Assembly (NCBI GenBank): GCA_963775875.1
Contig: CAVZKP010000045.1
Location: 62,001 to 126,000 of the forward strand
Direction of reading: 5' to 3'
From: AP-15 sp963775875
GTDB taxonomy: Bacteria; Pseudomonadota; Alphaproteobacteria; ATCC43930; CGMCC-115725
Length of the DNA: 64,000 nt
The translations under genes were made by a program, and so were the position numbers. Shown here one piece after another: positions 1 to 9,618 of this stretch (position 1 is its first letter; each line of letters opens with the position of its first letter). Under the pieces are notes generated by a model, which was not told where the DNA came from, did not search any database, and saw only the letters and a list, made by a program, of their open reading frames with translations.

Positions 1-1223
1 TCGTCGTCCGCGAGCAATTCGGAGAACGGCCGGTTCTCGACAAACGCCGCCTGGGCCGCGTCGTAAACCACGTCGTGCGCGTGCTGCCGGCCGATCGTGG
101 CGCCAAGATTGAGCATCACCGCCTCGGCCATGATCAGCCCGCCACCGAGATCGAGGTTCTTGCGCATGCGCGCGGGATCGAGCCGCAGCCCGCGCATCAC
201 CTCGACCAGACGCGCCAGCATGTCGCCGGTCGCGATCGAGGCGCGCGCGTCGGCGGTATCCATGATCAGGCTGGTGGTGCGGTCGGCCTCATGCTCGGTC
301 TGCATCGCCTCCAACGCCAACGGCACCATCGCCCGCACCTCGGCCGAGGCGGCGATGATGTCCTGGCACAGCTTGGGGTTGCGCTTTTGCGGCATCGTCG
401 AACTGCCGACCGTGCCGGGCGGCACCGGCTCCTCGACCTCGCCGAATTCGGTCTTCATCAGCGTGTAGATCTCGCGTCCGATCTTGCCGCAGGTCGCGGC
501 CAGCATGCCGAGCAGACAGATATTCTCGGCCAAGTGATCGCCAATCGTGCGCGCCGGCACCCGCATCGGCAGCATGCCGAGCTGACGGCCGATCCCGGCC
601 TGCACCGCCGGCCCCTGCGCGCCCAATGAGGCGAAGGTGCCGGCGCCGCCGCCCAGCATCGCGACGAAGATGCGCGGCGCCGCCTGGCGCAGCCGCTCGA
701 CATGGCGGAGCATCTCGTCGATCCACACCGCCGGCTTATAGCCGAAGGTCGCCGGCAAGGCGTGCTGGCCATGGGTGCGGCCGGCGATCGGCATATCGGC
801 GCCGCGCTCGGCCAGATCCGCCATTGCCCTGAGGGCATCGCCGATCAGGCCGAAGAACACGCGGTGAGCTTGGCGCAAGACCAGCAAATCGCCGGTCTGG
901 GTGATGTTCTGGGTGGTCGCTCCCCAATGGACCCAGCCGCCATGCGGCTCGCCGGTGACTCGCCCGAGCTCCCAAACCAATGGCACGATCGTGTGGCCGG
1001 TGCGGGCGAACCCTTCATCGATGCGGGCGCGGTCGAGGAGTTCGAGATGCGCGGCCCGCCCGATCGCCTCGGCCGCTGCCTGCGGGATGATGCCGAGCTC
1101 AGCCTGCGCCTTGGCCAATGCCGACTCGACATCGAGCCAGGCCTGCCAGCGGTTCTCCTGGCGATAAAGCGCGCGAATGCCGGGATCAGACACGCGCGCC
1201 GCAGTGGGGAGTTCGTCACTCAT
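1..1223 (-). CDS. Adenylosuccinate lyase/3-carboxymuconate cycloisomerase superfamily protein (partial)
   Basis: The frame is open from the ATG at 1223 to the left edge, giving about 407 residues with the C-terminus missing. An AAGGA ribosome site lies just upstream. The superfamily signature GSSTMPQKRNP is present, together with the upstream active-site segments GRTHGQHALPATFGYK and WGATTQNITQTGD. This fold covers fumarase, adenylosuccinate lyase, argininosuccinate lyase and PcaB. The neighbours are ring-cleavage dioxygenases and amidohydrolases, so a PcaB-like role (lactonisation of a carboxymuconate) or another catabolic C-N/C-O lyase is inferred rather than purine synthesis. The exact substrate cannot be read from the sequence. 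It is co-directional with the amidohydrolase at 1251-2306, with a 27-base gap, probably as an operon. Confidence 0.85.
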   Translation of the reverse strand, partial: MSDELPTAARVSDPGIRALYRQENRWQAWLDVESALAKAQAELGIIPQAAAEAIGRAAHLELLDRARIDEGFARTGHTIVPLVWELGRVTGEPHGGWVHWGATTQNITQTGDLLVLRQAHRVFFGLIGDALRAMADLAERGADMPIAGRTHGQHALPATFGYKPAVWIDEMLRHVERLRQAAPRIFVAMLGGGAGTFASLGAQGPAVQAGIGRQLGMLPMRVPARTIGDHLAENICLLGMLAATCGKIGREIYTLMKTEFGEVEEPVPPGTVGSSTMPQKRNPKLCQDIIAASAEVRAMVPLALEAMQTEHEADRTTSLIMDTADARASIATGDMLARLVEVMRGLRLDPARMRKNLDLGGGLIMAEAVMLNLGATIGRQHAHDVVYDAAQAAFVENRPFSELLADD

Positions 1224-1250
1224 GGCATTTCCTTCGGGGGAGCCGGGTCA

Positions 1251-2306
1251 TCAGGCCGCATCGATCCGGTAGACGCGGCGGGCGGTGCCGTTGAACAAAG
1301 CCTGCTTCTCATCGGGCGAGGCGCCGGCGGCGATCCGCTTGAAGGCGTTCCACAGGGTGGCGTAGCCGGTGCCGACCTTCTCCACCGGGAAGTTGCTCTC
1401 GAACATGCAGCGGTTGGCCCCGAACAGCTCGATGCAGGTCTGCATGTAGGGCCGCCAATAGCCGGCGAGCTGTTCTGAGGACGGGGGCGCCGCAGCGGCG
1501 CCGTAATCGAAGGCGGCCAGCCGGCGCATCATGCCGCCGAGTTTGACGACGACATTCGGGCAGCCGGCAAGATCGGTCATCGACCGCTTCCAGCTCGCGA
1601 ACACCTCGTCCTTCTTGCCGGCATAGGGGCCGTAACCGAGGACGCCGCCGACATGGCCCATGATGATCGGCGCGGCCGGGAAGGTGCGGGCGAGGTCCAC
1701 AACGTCAGCGAGCTGCGGGTGATAGAGCCAGGCGTCGAACGACAAGCCGCGCGCCGCGAGGCGGGCGAGGCCGGCGCGGAAATCCGCCCGCTGGTAGAGA
1801 TGCGGCTGCATGTCGGGGCGGCTGTTACCGATCGTGTCGCTCTGGTCCCAGCCGGCCGAGTGGCGCACCCCGCGAAATCGGCCGCCGCCGGCGCGGATAT
1901 GCATCTCCAGCACCGGCTCGACCCGCTCGCCTAGAGTCAGATCAGCATAGCCGACAATGCCGGCAGCGATCCGGGTCGACCCATAGCCGCCGCTGGCGCT
2001 GATCGCGGCAAGGCCGGCGACAAACTCGGTCTCGCCGACCGGGCGCAGTTCGGGCGGTCCATCGGGGCGGTACATCGAGCGGCATTCTAGAAACACCGTC
2101 GCCTCGATCTTGTGCCCGGTGTTGAGGTCGGCGAGCAGTTCGTCGAGCAGATAGCGGTGATCCGGCCGCTCCCAGAAATGATGGTGGGTGTCGATGATCG
2201 GCAAATCCGGATCGAGGATCGGCTCCGCCGGCTGTTTCGCCAGCCAGGAATCGTCCGGCCGGTCAATGCTGCGCCCCCATTGGGTCGGCTGCGTAGATGC
2301 CGCCAT
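1251..2306 (-). CDS. Amidohydrolase 2 family protein
   Basis: A 351-residue TIM-barrel metal hydrolase of the amidohydrolase 2 (PF04909) type. The N-terminal metal motif IDTHHHFWERPDHRY, the strand MGHVGG and the C-terminal MFESNFPVEK are typical of the lactonase branch (2-pyrone-4,6-dicarboxylate lactonase and rhamnonolactonase relatives). The start at 2306 is chosen because GGAGG lies six bases upstream; the open frame continues further 5' but with no homology-like sequence. It follows the lyase gene in the same direction and probably opens a lactone or removes a carboxyl group in the same aromatic pathway. The substrate is unknown. Confidence 0.88.
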   Translation of the reverse strand: MAASTQPTQWGRSIDRPDDSWLAKQPAEPILDPDLPIIDTHHHFWERPDHRYLLDELLADLNTGHKIEATVFLECRSMYRPDGPPELRPVGETEFVAGLAAISASGGYGSTRIAAGIVGYADLTLGERVEPVLEMHIRAGGGRFRGVRHSAGWDQSDTIGNSRPDMQPHLYQRADFRAGLARLAARGLSFDAWLYHPQLADVVDLARTFPAAPIIMGHVGGVLGYGPYAGKKDEVFASWKRSMTDLAGCPNVVVKLGGMMRRLAAFDYGAAAAPPSSEQLAGYWRPYMQTCIELFGANRCMFESNFPVEKVGTGYATLWNAFKRIAAGASPDEKQALFNGTARRVYRIDAA

Positions 2307-2475
2307 AGTTTCCTCCATTGTCGATGTCGCGGTGAGGGCCGCCCGGGCGCCGGCGCCTCTGCCGGCAGGATACAGGCCATTCGAGCCGCGCCAAAAGAGA
2401 TGGGCGCGACCGGGCAGATCATCGTCGGCGCCTCGCCCGCCGTAAATCGAACCGTCGCACACCCTTTGCTGCAAA

Positions 2476-4290
2476 TCAGGCGGCTGGACGGCTTTCGGGG
2501 CGCTGGCGGCCGGCCCGTCGGGCGCGCGCAAGTGCGGCCGGCGCACCGGCTGTTTTGCTCAGCAGGTCGAGCCTTCCGTCATCATCATCTCGAACCGGGG
2601 TCAGCGCCTGGTCGATATAGGCAGCGGCCTCGGGATCGCGCTCGATGGCCCTTCTCAGCCGGGCCAGCCGCCAGATCGTCAGCGCCAGATCCGCGTGCTT
2701 GCGCAAGGTTTCCCAGGCAAACCCCACCCAGAACACCCAGGGGTTGTCGCGAGGCAGGCCGGGGCGACGTTCCGACGGGCGTTTCAGGCGCACCAGTCCG
2801 CTCTGCAGCGGGTGGACTTTTTCGAGGCGAACGGTGGTCGAAAACGTCAACAGCATGGTTGCGAGGCTGCGCATCGGCACGCCGGTCGCCGCCGCTCGGC
2901 GCATCAGCGCCTCGATATGCTGCGGCGTATAATAGAGCGACCACGCCTCATGATAGATGGCGTCCCACTCCTGCTTGCTCATCCTTGGATGTTCGGCGCA
3001 GACATGCTCGACATCGTATTTGTTGAGGTCCGGGTCCATCGCGGCGCCGCGCTTCCACAGCTCCTGATGGTCTTCGGAGCCCGGCAGCGGGGTCAGGCAG
3101 AAGAACTCCAGCGCGTCGACCGCCAATTCCTTCTTGATGATCTCGATATCGCGCCGGATCGTCGCCGGCGTATCCGCCGGAAAACCGAGGATATATCCGG
3201 CCAAGGTTATGATGCCCTGCGCCTTCCAGGCCAGTAGCATCGTTCGGTACTCGGTAATCTTGTTCTGGCCCTTCTTCGCGGCGAGGAGGTTGTCAGGATT
3301 GATATTCTCCAATCCAATGAAGACCCGGGTGACGCCTGCGCGTTTTGCCTTCTCCACGAAACGCGGAATCTGGTGACAGAGCGTGTCGACCTGGATCATC
3401 AATCCCAGCGGGATCCTGCTTTTCTCCCGCAACTCGATCAGGCGGTCGAAAATCGCCTCCCACTCCTTGTTCCGGGCGAAATTGTCGTCGGTAATGAAGA
3501 ATTTGTGCACCCCTTGCATCCAGTTGCGGCGCACCAGATCCTCGACGTCATCGGCCGATCGGAAACGCGATTTGCGGCCCTGCACGTTGATGATCGTGCA
3601 GAACGAACATTGATAGGGACAGCCGCGGCCGGCGTCGAAGCTGGTCGCCCGGCCGAGCGTACGTCTGACATATTGCGTCGGCAGGATCGGCACCGGCGTG
3701 CCCTCCAGCCCGGGAAGGTCCTTGAGGAAATCGTAGACGGGCGCCAGCCGGTCCTCGGCGGCGTCCTGCAGCAACCGGCCGAGACGGCCCTCGGCCTCGC
3801 CTGCGAACATGGCGATGCCCAGCTTCCGGCAGGCGTCAAGTTCGACCGCGCGGCCGTCCAGCATGGCGAGGCATCCCGAGACATGAAAGCCGCCGATGGC
3901 AACCGGAATGCCGGCTGCCCGCAGCGGCCGGGCAATATCGAGGGCGCGGGGATACTGGTTCGACTGGACGCCGACCAGAGCGACGAGCCCGAAATTCCGG
4001 TGACGGCGGAACCTGGCGATCAGATTGGGCAGCGCGATGCGGGTGTTCGTCTCGTCGATCGCCTCGATATCGATGGTCACAGCCGGCCCGAGCACGCCGC
4101 GTTCGGCGCAGTCGGCGGCGATGCTGTAAACGGCGGCGAGGGAGTTGGAGGGGATCATCGCCCGCCACCAGCGAATCACGTAGCCATCGTCGTCGTAGTG
4201 CGACGGTTTGATCAGGACGAGCTGGAAGCGCCGGTCTGCGGCCTTGAAGAATTGTCCCAGGTTCGTTCTCCGGTCGGTTGCAAACGGCAC
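2476..4290 (-). CDS. B12-binding domain radical SAM protein
   Basis: About 604 residues from a GTG at 4290. The frame is open to 4638, but the extra N-terminus is basic, low-complexity and overlaps the next gene, so it is probably not translated. The N-terminal third reads like a cobalamin-binding Rossmann region (LVALVGVQSNQYPRALDIA, then AIGGFHVSG). It is followed by the radical SAM cluster motif CPYQCSFC, which ligates the 4Fe-4S cluster, and a TIM-barrel with VFIGLENINPDNL and LAGYILGFPADTP. This is the class that includes B12-dependent methylases and cyclases. The substrate is unknown. It sits within catabolic genes without an obvious partner. The true start is uncertain because no good ribosome site is visible. 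Confidence 0.82.
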   Translation of the reverse strand: MPFATDRRTNLGQFFKAADRRFQLVLIKPSHYDDDGYVIRWWRAMIPSNSLAAVYSIAADCAERGVLGPAVTIDIEAIDETNTRIALPNLIARFRRHRNFGLVALVGVQSNQYPRALDIARPLRAAGIPVAIGGFHVSGCLAMLDGRAVELDACRKLGIAMFAGEAEGRLGRLLQDAAEDRLAPVYDFLKDLPGLEGTPVPILPTQYVRRTLGRATSFDAGRGCPYQCSFCTIINVQGRKSRFRSADDVEDLVRRNWMQGVHKFFITDDNFARNKEWEAIFDRLIELREKSRIPLGLMIQVDTLCHQIPRFVEKAKRAGVTRVFIGLENINPDNLLAAKKGQNKITEYRTMLLAWKAQGIITLAGYILGFPADTPATIRRDIEIIKKELAVDALEFFCLTPLPGSEDHQELWKRGAAMDPDLNKYDVEHVCAEHPRMSKQEWDAIYHEAWSLYYTPQHIEALMRRAAATGVPMRSLATMLLTFSTTVRLEKVHPLQSGLVRLKRPSERRPGLPRDNPWVFWVGFAWETLRKHADLALTIWRLARLRRAIERDPEAAAYIDQALTPVRDDDDGRLDLLSKTAGAPAALARARRAGRQRPESRPAA

Positions 4291-4573
4291 GAGCGATAGA
4301 TCCGGCCGGGTTCTTCGCCTAACCGGAACGATCTGGCATTGATACACCCGACGCTCGAAATCGGTGGCCTCAATCTCGTTCTCCCACCCCAAAGGCCGAT
4401 GAGGAATGCGTCGGTGTGCGCGCCCGCGTTCACGGACGTTCAGACCGCCGAAGCGTCGGGTGGCGGGGTCCACCATGCGCGACCGCCAAACCGGCGCCTG
4501 TCGAAGACGCGGCCGATCCGCCGGTGTCGCCCGAACGGACGCAGCGGCAGTTCGAGTCGGGAGCGGCCGGCTT

Positions 4574-5758
4574 CTAGCCAGGAGCGAGTTCGGCGACAGT
4601 GTCGTCCGGCAGCCGGCCCTGGGCGCGATATTGACCAATCTTTTCGAGGAGCGGCATGTCGGATATGGCGTAGAGGACAGCGTCGCTGTCGCCGCGGTTG
4701 ACGTGGCGCCGCCAGGTGAACCCAGGCGTCACGAAGATGTCGTTCCGCTGCCAGTCCAGCCGGCCGCCGGCAATCTCGGTCTCGCCGCCGCCTTCGATGA
4801 CCTGGTAGAGGGTGCTGGCGGTCTCGCGCTTGAACCGGGTCTCCTCGCCGGGGCGCAGCAGGATTGCCCGATAGTCCAGGGTCGGAAACACCGATGCCCC
4901 GGTCGCCGGGTTGACAAAACGCAGGGTAACGCCTTCGTAGGGGTCGCCAGCCTCGCCCCGCAGCCCGTCTAGCGCCGCGCGCACATCGGCGCCGCGGTAA
5001 TGGAACATCGGCGAGGTGTCACGGCCGAAACCGCGGCGGTGCGAGGCAAATCCCGGCACAAGGCCGCCCCGTCCGTAGAGCCGGTGCGAATAGAAGCGGT
5101 CATCGGTCATCGCCTGGGCGCGGGTGTTGCCTTCGGTTTTGCCGGGGAATTCCTCGTCGAGCCACACGCAATCGAGAAACTCCATCAGCGGGAAATCGAG
5201 GACATCGATCCACACCACCGGTTCGGTGCCGTCATTGCCGTGATCGTGCCAGGTGCCGTTCGGGGTCAGGATCAGATCGCCGCGCGCCGCTGCGCAGCGC
5301 TCGCCCTCGATCGTCGTATAGCCGCCGTTTTCGGACAAGATTGTGCGGCTGGCATTCGGCGTGTGGATGTGGACCGGGGCAACGTCGCCCGGGTTATAGA
5401 TCGACACCGCGCAGCGCATCGTGCTCGTCACTTGCAGGCGCCCGCCGAGCCCCGGATTGATCAGCAGGAATTGCTGGCGCTCGGCGAACTCGATCGGCGA
5501 GACCTCAGCACTGCCGGCGATTTCGGAAATGCGGTCGAGATAGGGCGCAATTTCGCGCCAGCGCCAATGATGAGCGATAGGTTTGAGCTGGGCCGCGCCC
5601 ACCCGGCCGGCGGCGACCCGGCCACCGGCGTCCAGCCCGGTTTCGCGGAACCAGGGACGCTGCGCCGGCGCATTCGCCTGGGTGCGCAGCCAGATATGAA
5701 GCGGCGCGGCCTCGGCGTTGAGCCGCTCCATCGCTTCCCGCGCATCAACCGCCATCAT
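4574..5758 (-). CDS. Gentisate 1,2-dioxygenase-like bicupin ring-cleavage dioxygenase
   Basis: A 394-residue protein with two cupin domains, the architecture of gentisate, salicylate and 1-hydroxy-2-naphthoate dioxygenases. The first cupin holds the likely Fe(II) ligands in PVHIHTPNASRTIL (His-x-His) and GTWHDHGN; the second cupin lies at roughly residues 270-370. GGAGG lies four bases before the first of two in-frame ATGs (5758, 5755). Enzymes of this family open a hydroxylated aromatic ring between a hydroxyl and a carboxyl-bearing carbon. It is eleven bases downstream of the hypothetical gene at 5770-6528 and likely co-transcribed with it. Gentisate is the best-known substrate, but relatives accept salicylate-type rings, so no symbol is given. 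Confidence 0.85.
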   Translation of the reverse strand: MMAVDAREAMERLNAEAAPLHIWLRTQANAPAQRPWFRETGLDAGGRVAAGRVGAAQLKPIAHHWRWREIAPYLDRISEIAGSAEVSPIEFAERQQFLLINPGLGGRLQVTSTMRCAVSIYNPGDVAPVHIHTPNASRTILSENGGYTTIEGERCAAARGDLILTPNGTWHDHGNDGTEPVVWIDVLDFPLMEFLDCVWLDEEFPGKTEGNTRAQAMTDDRFYSHRLYGRGGLVPGFASHRRGFGRDTSPMFHYRGADVRAALDGLRGEAGDPYEGVTLRFVNPATGASVFPTLDYRAILLRPGEETRFKRETASTLYQVIEGGGETEIAGGRLDWQRNDIFVTPGFTWRRHVNRGDSDAVLYAISDMPLLEKIGQYRAQGRLPDDTVAELAPG

Positions 5759-5769
5759 CGCTCCTCCCG

Positions 5770-6528
5770 CTATGACAGCTCCATTGCCCGCATCAGCAAT
5801 GTGAGATCACCGACCAGCCCCCTGTCGCGCTCGATGGCGTAGTCGCTGCGGCCGGTTTCGCCTTTTTCGAGGACCATCAACATCGTCGGATCGGCGGTTT
5901 CGAACACCCGCAGGTTGCGGCCTTCGTTATCAAGCTCGGCGAGCTTTGCTTTGATCGGCACCGGCGGCAGCCGATCGCAGATGTCGATCAGTTCGATCAG
6001 CCCCTCGACGGTGATCCCGGCCGCCTCGACCTGGCGGCGGATTTGATCGGCGGCCGCATCCTTGGCCTGACGCTCGCTCGCCAGCACCCGCGCCCGCTCG
6101 TCGGCCTGCTTGCGGTATTCGGCATAATGCGGGGCGATCCGCTGCAAAAACACCGGCATCGGCATCTCGCCGGTATCGATCCAGCTTTTCGCTTTGGTCC
6201 AGGTGGTTGCGAGCCAGTCGCGAATGGCGGGATCGTGGATCTCGCCGATCCTTTCGGAGCGAAGTGCGGCGGCCCATCTGATCTGGGTCGGCGCTCCGGT
6301 CAATTCCGCCCAGTTGGCCGGATCGGGCGGCGGTGCCGCAGGCGGGGGCGCGTTCGCGGCCGGGGCAGCCGGGCGGGTGCCGGCATGGCGCTGTTTTGCC
6401 AGCTCGAACTGGCGGCGGTACTGGTCTTCCCACTCGTCGCTGTCCTCGTCGGGGACAAATCCTTGCTTGTCCCAGAAAAAGCGGGTGGTCCCCTCGATTG
6501 CTTGCTCTCTGACCAGCTTCAGATCCAT
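5770..6528 (-). CDS. Hypothetical protein, hydrophilic, alanine/proline linker
   Basis: A 252-residue protein starting at the ATG at 6528, preceded by AAGGAT. I do not recognise the family. It has an acidic N-terminus (DEDSDEWEDQYRRQFELAKQ), an Ala/Pro-rich linker near residues 55-75, then a mainly helical, charged region with DPAIRDWLATTWTKAKSWID and a coiled-coil-like stretch around RQAKDAAADQIRRQVEAAG. There is no signal peptide or membrane segment. It lies directly before the bicupin dioxygenase gene and divergent from the EthD gene, so a role in the same catabolic unit is possible but only inferred. The open frame upstream of 6528 overlaps the divergent gene and is rejected. Confidence 0.6.
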   Translation of the reverse strand: MDLKLVREQAIEGTTRFFWDKQGFVPDEDSDEWEDQYRRQFELAKQRHAGTRPAAPAANAPPPAAPPPDPANWAELTGAPTQIRWAAALRSERIGEIHDPAIRDWLATTWTKAKSWIDTGEMPMPVFLQRIAPHYAEYRKQADERARVLASERQAKDAAADQIRRQVEAAGITVEGLIELIDICDRLPPVPIKAKLAELDNEGRNLRVFETADPTMLMVLEKGETGRSDYAIERDRGLVGDLTLLMRAMELS

Positions 6529-6631
6529 CGGGTTGATCCTTGCGTCTTTGCCCGCTGCTCCGAACGTATCATGATCGGCAACGAGGATGCGAGCGATGCC
6601 GGTTGCCTGCAGGCGCCGGAAAGGAGGAGCA

Positions 6632-6976
6632 ATGATCAAAAGCATCGGGCTGCTGACCCGCAAGGCGGGCCTCAGCCACGAAGATTTCGTCACGCACTGG
6701 TTCGAGGTGCACGCCCCCTTGGCCCACGCCGTACCCGGGGTGCGGCGCTATGTGCAGTCGCACATCCTCGAAGAGCGGACCCGGCCCGACATTCCGACAA
6801 CCGATGTCGAAATCGATGGCATCGCCGAGCTCTGGTACGACGACCGGGCCGCGATGGCGCGCGCCAACGCCACACCGGAAGCCAAGCGGCTGCATGACGA
6901 CGGCGCGCTGTTCATCGGCCGGATCAAAAGCTTTGTCGTCGAGGAAAAGGTGATCATTCCGGTATCGCCGGGGTGA
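6632..6976 (+). CDS. EthD family protein
   Basis: A 114-residue single-domain protein with the ferredoxin-like dimeric alpha/beta barrel pattern of EthD: MIKSIGLLTRKAGLSHEDFV, then HWFEVHAPLAHAVPGVRRYV. The start at 6632 has a strong AAGGAGG five bases upstream. EthD-like proteins assist or catalyse steps in ether and aromatic degradation; many are lactone isomerases or have no known reaction. It ends four bases before hmgA, which indicates co-transcription with the homogentisate dioxygenase gene. Whether it acts on a homogentisate-pathway intermediate is inference. Confidence 0.85.
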   Translation: MIKSIGLLTRKAGLSHEDFVTHWFEVHAPLAHAVPGVRRYVQSHILEERTRPDIPTTDVEIDGIAELWYDDRAAMARANATPEAKRLHDDGALFIGRIKSFVVEEKVIIPVSPG

Positions 6977-6980
6977 TGCG

Positions 6981-8264
6981 ATGACCGGCTATCTCTCCGG
7001 CTTCGGCAACCAGCAGGCGAGCGAGGCGTTGCCCGGAGCCCTGCCCGCAGGCCAGAATGCGCCGCAGCGTCACCCGCTCGGCCTTTACACCGAGCAGATT
7101 TCGGGGACGCCGTTCACCGCGCCACGCGCCGAGAACCGCCGGTCCTGGCTCTATCGCATCCGGCCGTCGGCGGCGCACCCGCCGTTTCGCCGGATCGATA
7201 ACGGCCTCGTCTGCAGCGCACCGTTCGACGAGGTGGCCCCGCCGCCGAACCGGCTGCGCTGGGACCCTTTGCCCTTCCCCGACGCTCCCACGGACTTCAT
7301 CGATGGGCTGGTGACGATCGGCGGCAACGGCGACGCCGGGCTGAATGCGGGTCTGGGAATTCACATCTACCGCGCGATCCGGACGATGGAACGGCGGGTC
7401 TTCTTTGATGCCGATGGCGAGTTGCTGATCGTGCCGCAGCAGGGACGGCTGCTGCTGCGCACCGAATTCGGCCTGGTCGAGGCCGAGCCGGGCGAGATCG
7501 CGCTGATCCCGCGTGGCGTCAAATTCAAAGTCGAGCTAGTCGACGGAAGCGCCCGCGGCTACGTCTGCGAAAATTACGGCCAGCTGTTCCGCCTGCCCGA
7601 ATTGGGCCCGATCGGCGCCAACGGGCTCGCCAATCCGCGCGACTTTCTGACCCCGGCCGCCGCCTTTGAAGACCGCGGCGAGCCATTCGAGGTCGTCGCT
7701 AAATTCGCCGGCAATCTGTGGGCCGCGGAATTCGATCATTCGCCGTTTGACGTCGTCGCCTGGCACGGCAATTACGCGCCATACAAATACGATCTCGCCC
7801 GTTTCAACACTTTGGGCTCGGTCAGCTTCGACCATCCCGACCCGTCGATCTTCACCGTGCTGACCTCGCCTTCCGAGGTCGCCGGCGCTGCCAATTGCGA
7901 TTTTGTGATCTTCCCGCCGCGCTGGCTGGTGGCCGAGCATACCTTTCGTCCGCCCTGGTTCCATAGGAACGTCATGAACGAGTTTATGGGGCTGGTTCAC
8001 GGCGTCTACGACGCCAAGGCCGAGGGCTTTCTGCCGGGTGGCGTGTCCCTGCACAATTGCATGGCCGCGCACGGCCCCGACGCCGCGACGTTCGAAAGGG
8101 CGAGCACGGCCGAACTGAAGCCGCAAAAGGTCGCCGACACGCTCGCCTTCATGTTCGAGACACGCTTTCCGATCCGCCCGACCCGTTTCGCGCTCGAAAC
8201 CCCGGCCCTGCAGCGCGACTACGACGCCTGTTGGCAGGGCCTGCCGAAGCTGTTCAAGGGATAG
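6981..8264 (+). CDS. hmgA: Homogentisate 1,2-dioxygenase
   Basis: A full-length 427-residue homogentisate dioxygenase, which opens homogentisate to maleylacetoacetate in tyrosine and phenylalanine breakdown. Family hallmarks are visible: LSGFGNQQASEALPGALP and GLYTEQISGTPFTAPR at the start, and the Fe(II) site near the end in WFHRNVMNEFMGLVHG (His and Glu) and LHNCMAAHGPD (His). It is coupled to the EthD-like gene (four-base gap). No maleylacetoacetate isomerase or fumarylacetoacetase gene is in the window, so the rest of the pathway must lie elsewhere. It converges with the MFS gene at 8281 with only a 16-base gap and no visible terminator. Confidence 0.97.
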   Translation: MTGYLSGFGNQQASEALPGALPAGQNAPQRHPLGLYTEQISGTPFTAPRAENRRSWLYRIRPSAAHPPFRRIDNGLVCSAPFDEVAPPPNRLRWDPLPFPDAPTDFIDGLVTIGGNGDAGLNAGLGIHIYRAIRTMERRVFFDADGELLIVPQQGRLLLRTEFGLVEAEPGEIALIPRGVKFKVELVDGSARGYVCENYGQLFRLPELGPIGANGLANPRDFLTPAAAFEDRGEPFEVVAKFAGNLWAAEFDHSPFDVVAWHGNYAPYKYDLARFNTLGSVSFDHPDPSIFTVLTSPSEVAGAANCDFVIFPPRWLVAEHTFRPPWFHRNVMNEFMGLVHGVYDAKAEGFLPGGVSLHNCMAAHGPDAATFERASTAELKPQKVADTLAFMFETRFPIRPTRFALETPALQRDYDACWQGLPKLFKG

Positions 8265-8280
8265 CTGATGGCTCGGCCGG

Positions 8281-9618
8281 TCATTCGGTGATCGGTGCGA
8301 TCGTGTCGAGCGCGAGCCCCCGCGTCTCGCCACCGATCCTGGTCACGGCATAGGCGGCGATCGCCAACATCAGCGCTATCCCGCCCATCACATAGCCGAG
8401 GCCGTAGACGCTGACGATCCCGATCAGCGGGAACGACACCACCGAACCGATGCGTCCGCCGGCCTGTGAGAGGCCGAAGCCGGAGGCCCGCGCATTTGAC
8501 GGGAACACCTCGGAGGTGAAGATCTGCATCGAATTGCCGGCGAGCTGGATAAAGAAGGTCATGCAGAAGCCGACGATCAGCACCATCACGTCCGATTGCG
8601 AAAAATAAAACAGGATGGCCAGAACCGTGGCGATGATGAATGCGGTGACCGCGGTCCTGATCCGGCCGTAACGTTCGAGCGAATACATCATGAACAGGCT
8701 GGCGCAGGGAAAGGCCAGGGTGATGCCAAAGTTGAAGGTCAGCGACTTGGTGATCGTGAAGCCGCGCTGGGCGAGGATGTTCGGCAGCCACCCGCCGATC
8801 CCCGAGGCCGCGCCAAAAAATGCGAAGAAACAGATCATCGCGGCGATAATTCGCCCCCGATAGCGGCGGAAGACGACGCCGATCGGATCGCTGCGGATAT
8901 CGGCCAGGCGGTCTTCGACCAGTTCCGCGCCGGCTGGCGGCCGGCCCAAACCCATCCGCTCCAGCAGGTCGAGCGCCCGCTTGCCCTGGCCGTGGGTGAC
9001 CAGCCAGCGTGGCGATTCGGTCAAGGCGAAGCTGAACAGAAACAGCACCAGCCCGCAAATCCCGATCACGATCCACACTCCCCGCCAGCCAATCGTGCCC
9101 CGCAGGCCGAGCGCCAGCAGGGTTCCCAGCGGCCACACGCAGGCGCCGCCGACGAACTGCATAAAGGCGGTGACCCGGCCGCGGATCTGCTTGGGCGAAT
9201 ATTCGGCGGCGTAGGAAAAACACAAAGGCTGCGCGGCGCCGAGCCCGATCCCGGTGATGAAGCGCCCGAATGCCAGCCATCCGACCGTCGGCGACAAGGC
9301 CGCCGCGATCGTCGCCACGCTGTATACCAGTATGGCGAACTGGAACACCGCCTTGCGGCCGAAACGGTCGGTGAACTCGCCCTGGCCGATCGCACCAAAA
9401 AACAACCCGAGAAAGGTGGCGCTGCCAACGGTGCCGATCCCGGCCGGTGTCGCAAAATGGGTGCGCACCATGTCGGGCACCAGGGAACCCAATATGATGA
9501 AGTCGATTACGTCGAAAAAATATCCGGCGGTGATCAGCGCCAGGACCCGGCGATGGATCGGTCCCATCGGGGCGTTGTCGAGCCTCTCATCGACCCAGGA
9601 CACGATCGATTGTGCCAT
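8281..9618 (-). CDS. MFS transporter, aromatic acid/sugar porter-like
   Basis: A 445-residue major facilitator protein with about twelve membrane segments. The loop 2-3 motif reads GEFTDRFGRKAVFQ, and ESPRWLVTHGQ, typical of the sugar porter/AAHS side of the superfamily, follows the sixth segment. The start at 9618 follows GGAAGGGGAACGCC. Its position among aromatic-degradation genes suggests proton-driven uptake of an aromatic acid, but the substrate cannot be deduced. It diverges from the amidohydrolase at 9870; the 251-base gap between them must hold both promoters. Confidence 0.88.
   Translation of the reverse strand: MAQSIVSWVDERLDNAPMGPIHRRVLALITAGYFFDVIDFIILGSLVPDMVRTHFATPAGIGTVGSATFLGLFFGAIGQGEFTDRFGRKAVFQFAILVYSVATIAAALSPTVGWLAFGRFITGIGLGAAQPLCFSYAAEYSPKQIRGRVTAFMQFVGGACVWPLGTLLALGLRGTIGWRGVWIVIGICGLVLFLFSFALTESPRWLVTHGQGKRALDLLERMGLGRPPAGAELVEDRLADIRSDPIGVVFRRYRGRIIAAMICFFAFFGAASGIGGWLPNILAQRGFTITKSLTFNFGITLAFPCASLFMMYSLERYGRIRTAVTAFIIATVLAILFYFSQSDVMVLIVGFCMTFFIQLAGNSMQIFTSEVFPSNARASGFGLSQAGGRIGSVVSFPLIGIVSVYGLGYVMGGIALMLAIAAYAVTRIGGETRGLALDTIAPITE

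Noticed and set aside
3373..4299. 308-codon plus-strand frame opposite the radical SAM gene
   Set aside because: No recognisable motif, and the minus strand carries the CxxxCxxC radical SAM motif and domain order.
4291..4638. N-terminal extension of the radical SAM protein
   Set aside because: Basic low-complexity sequence that overlaps the dioxygenase gene and has no ribosome site; the start was set at 4290 instead.
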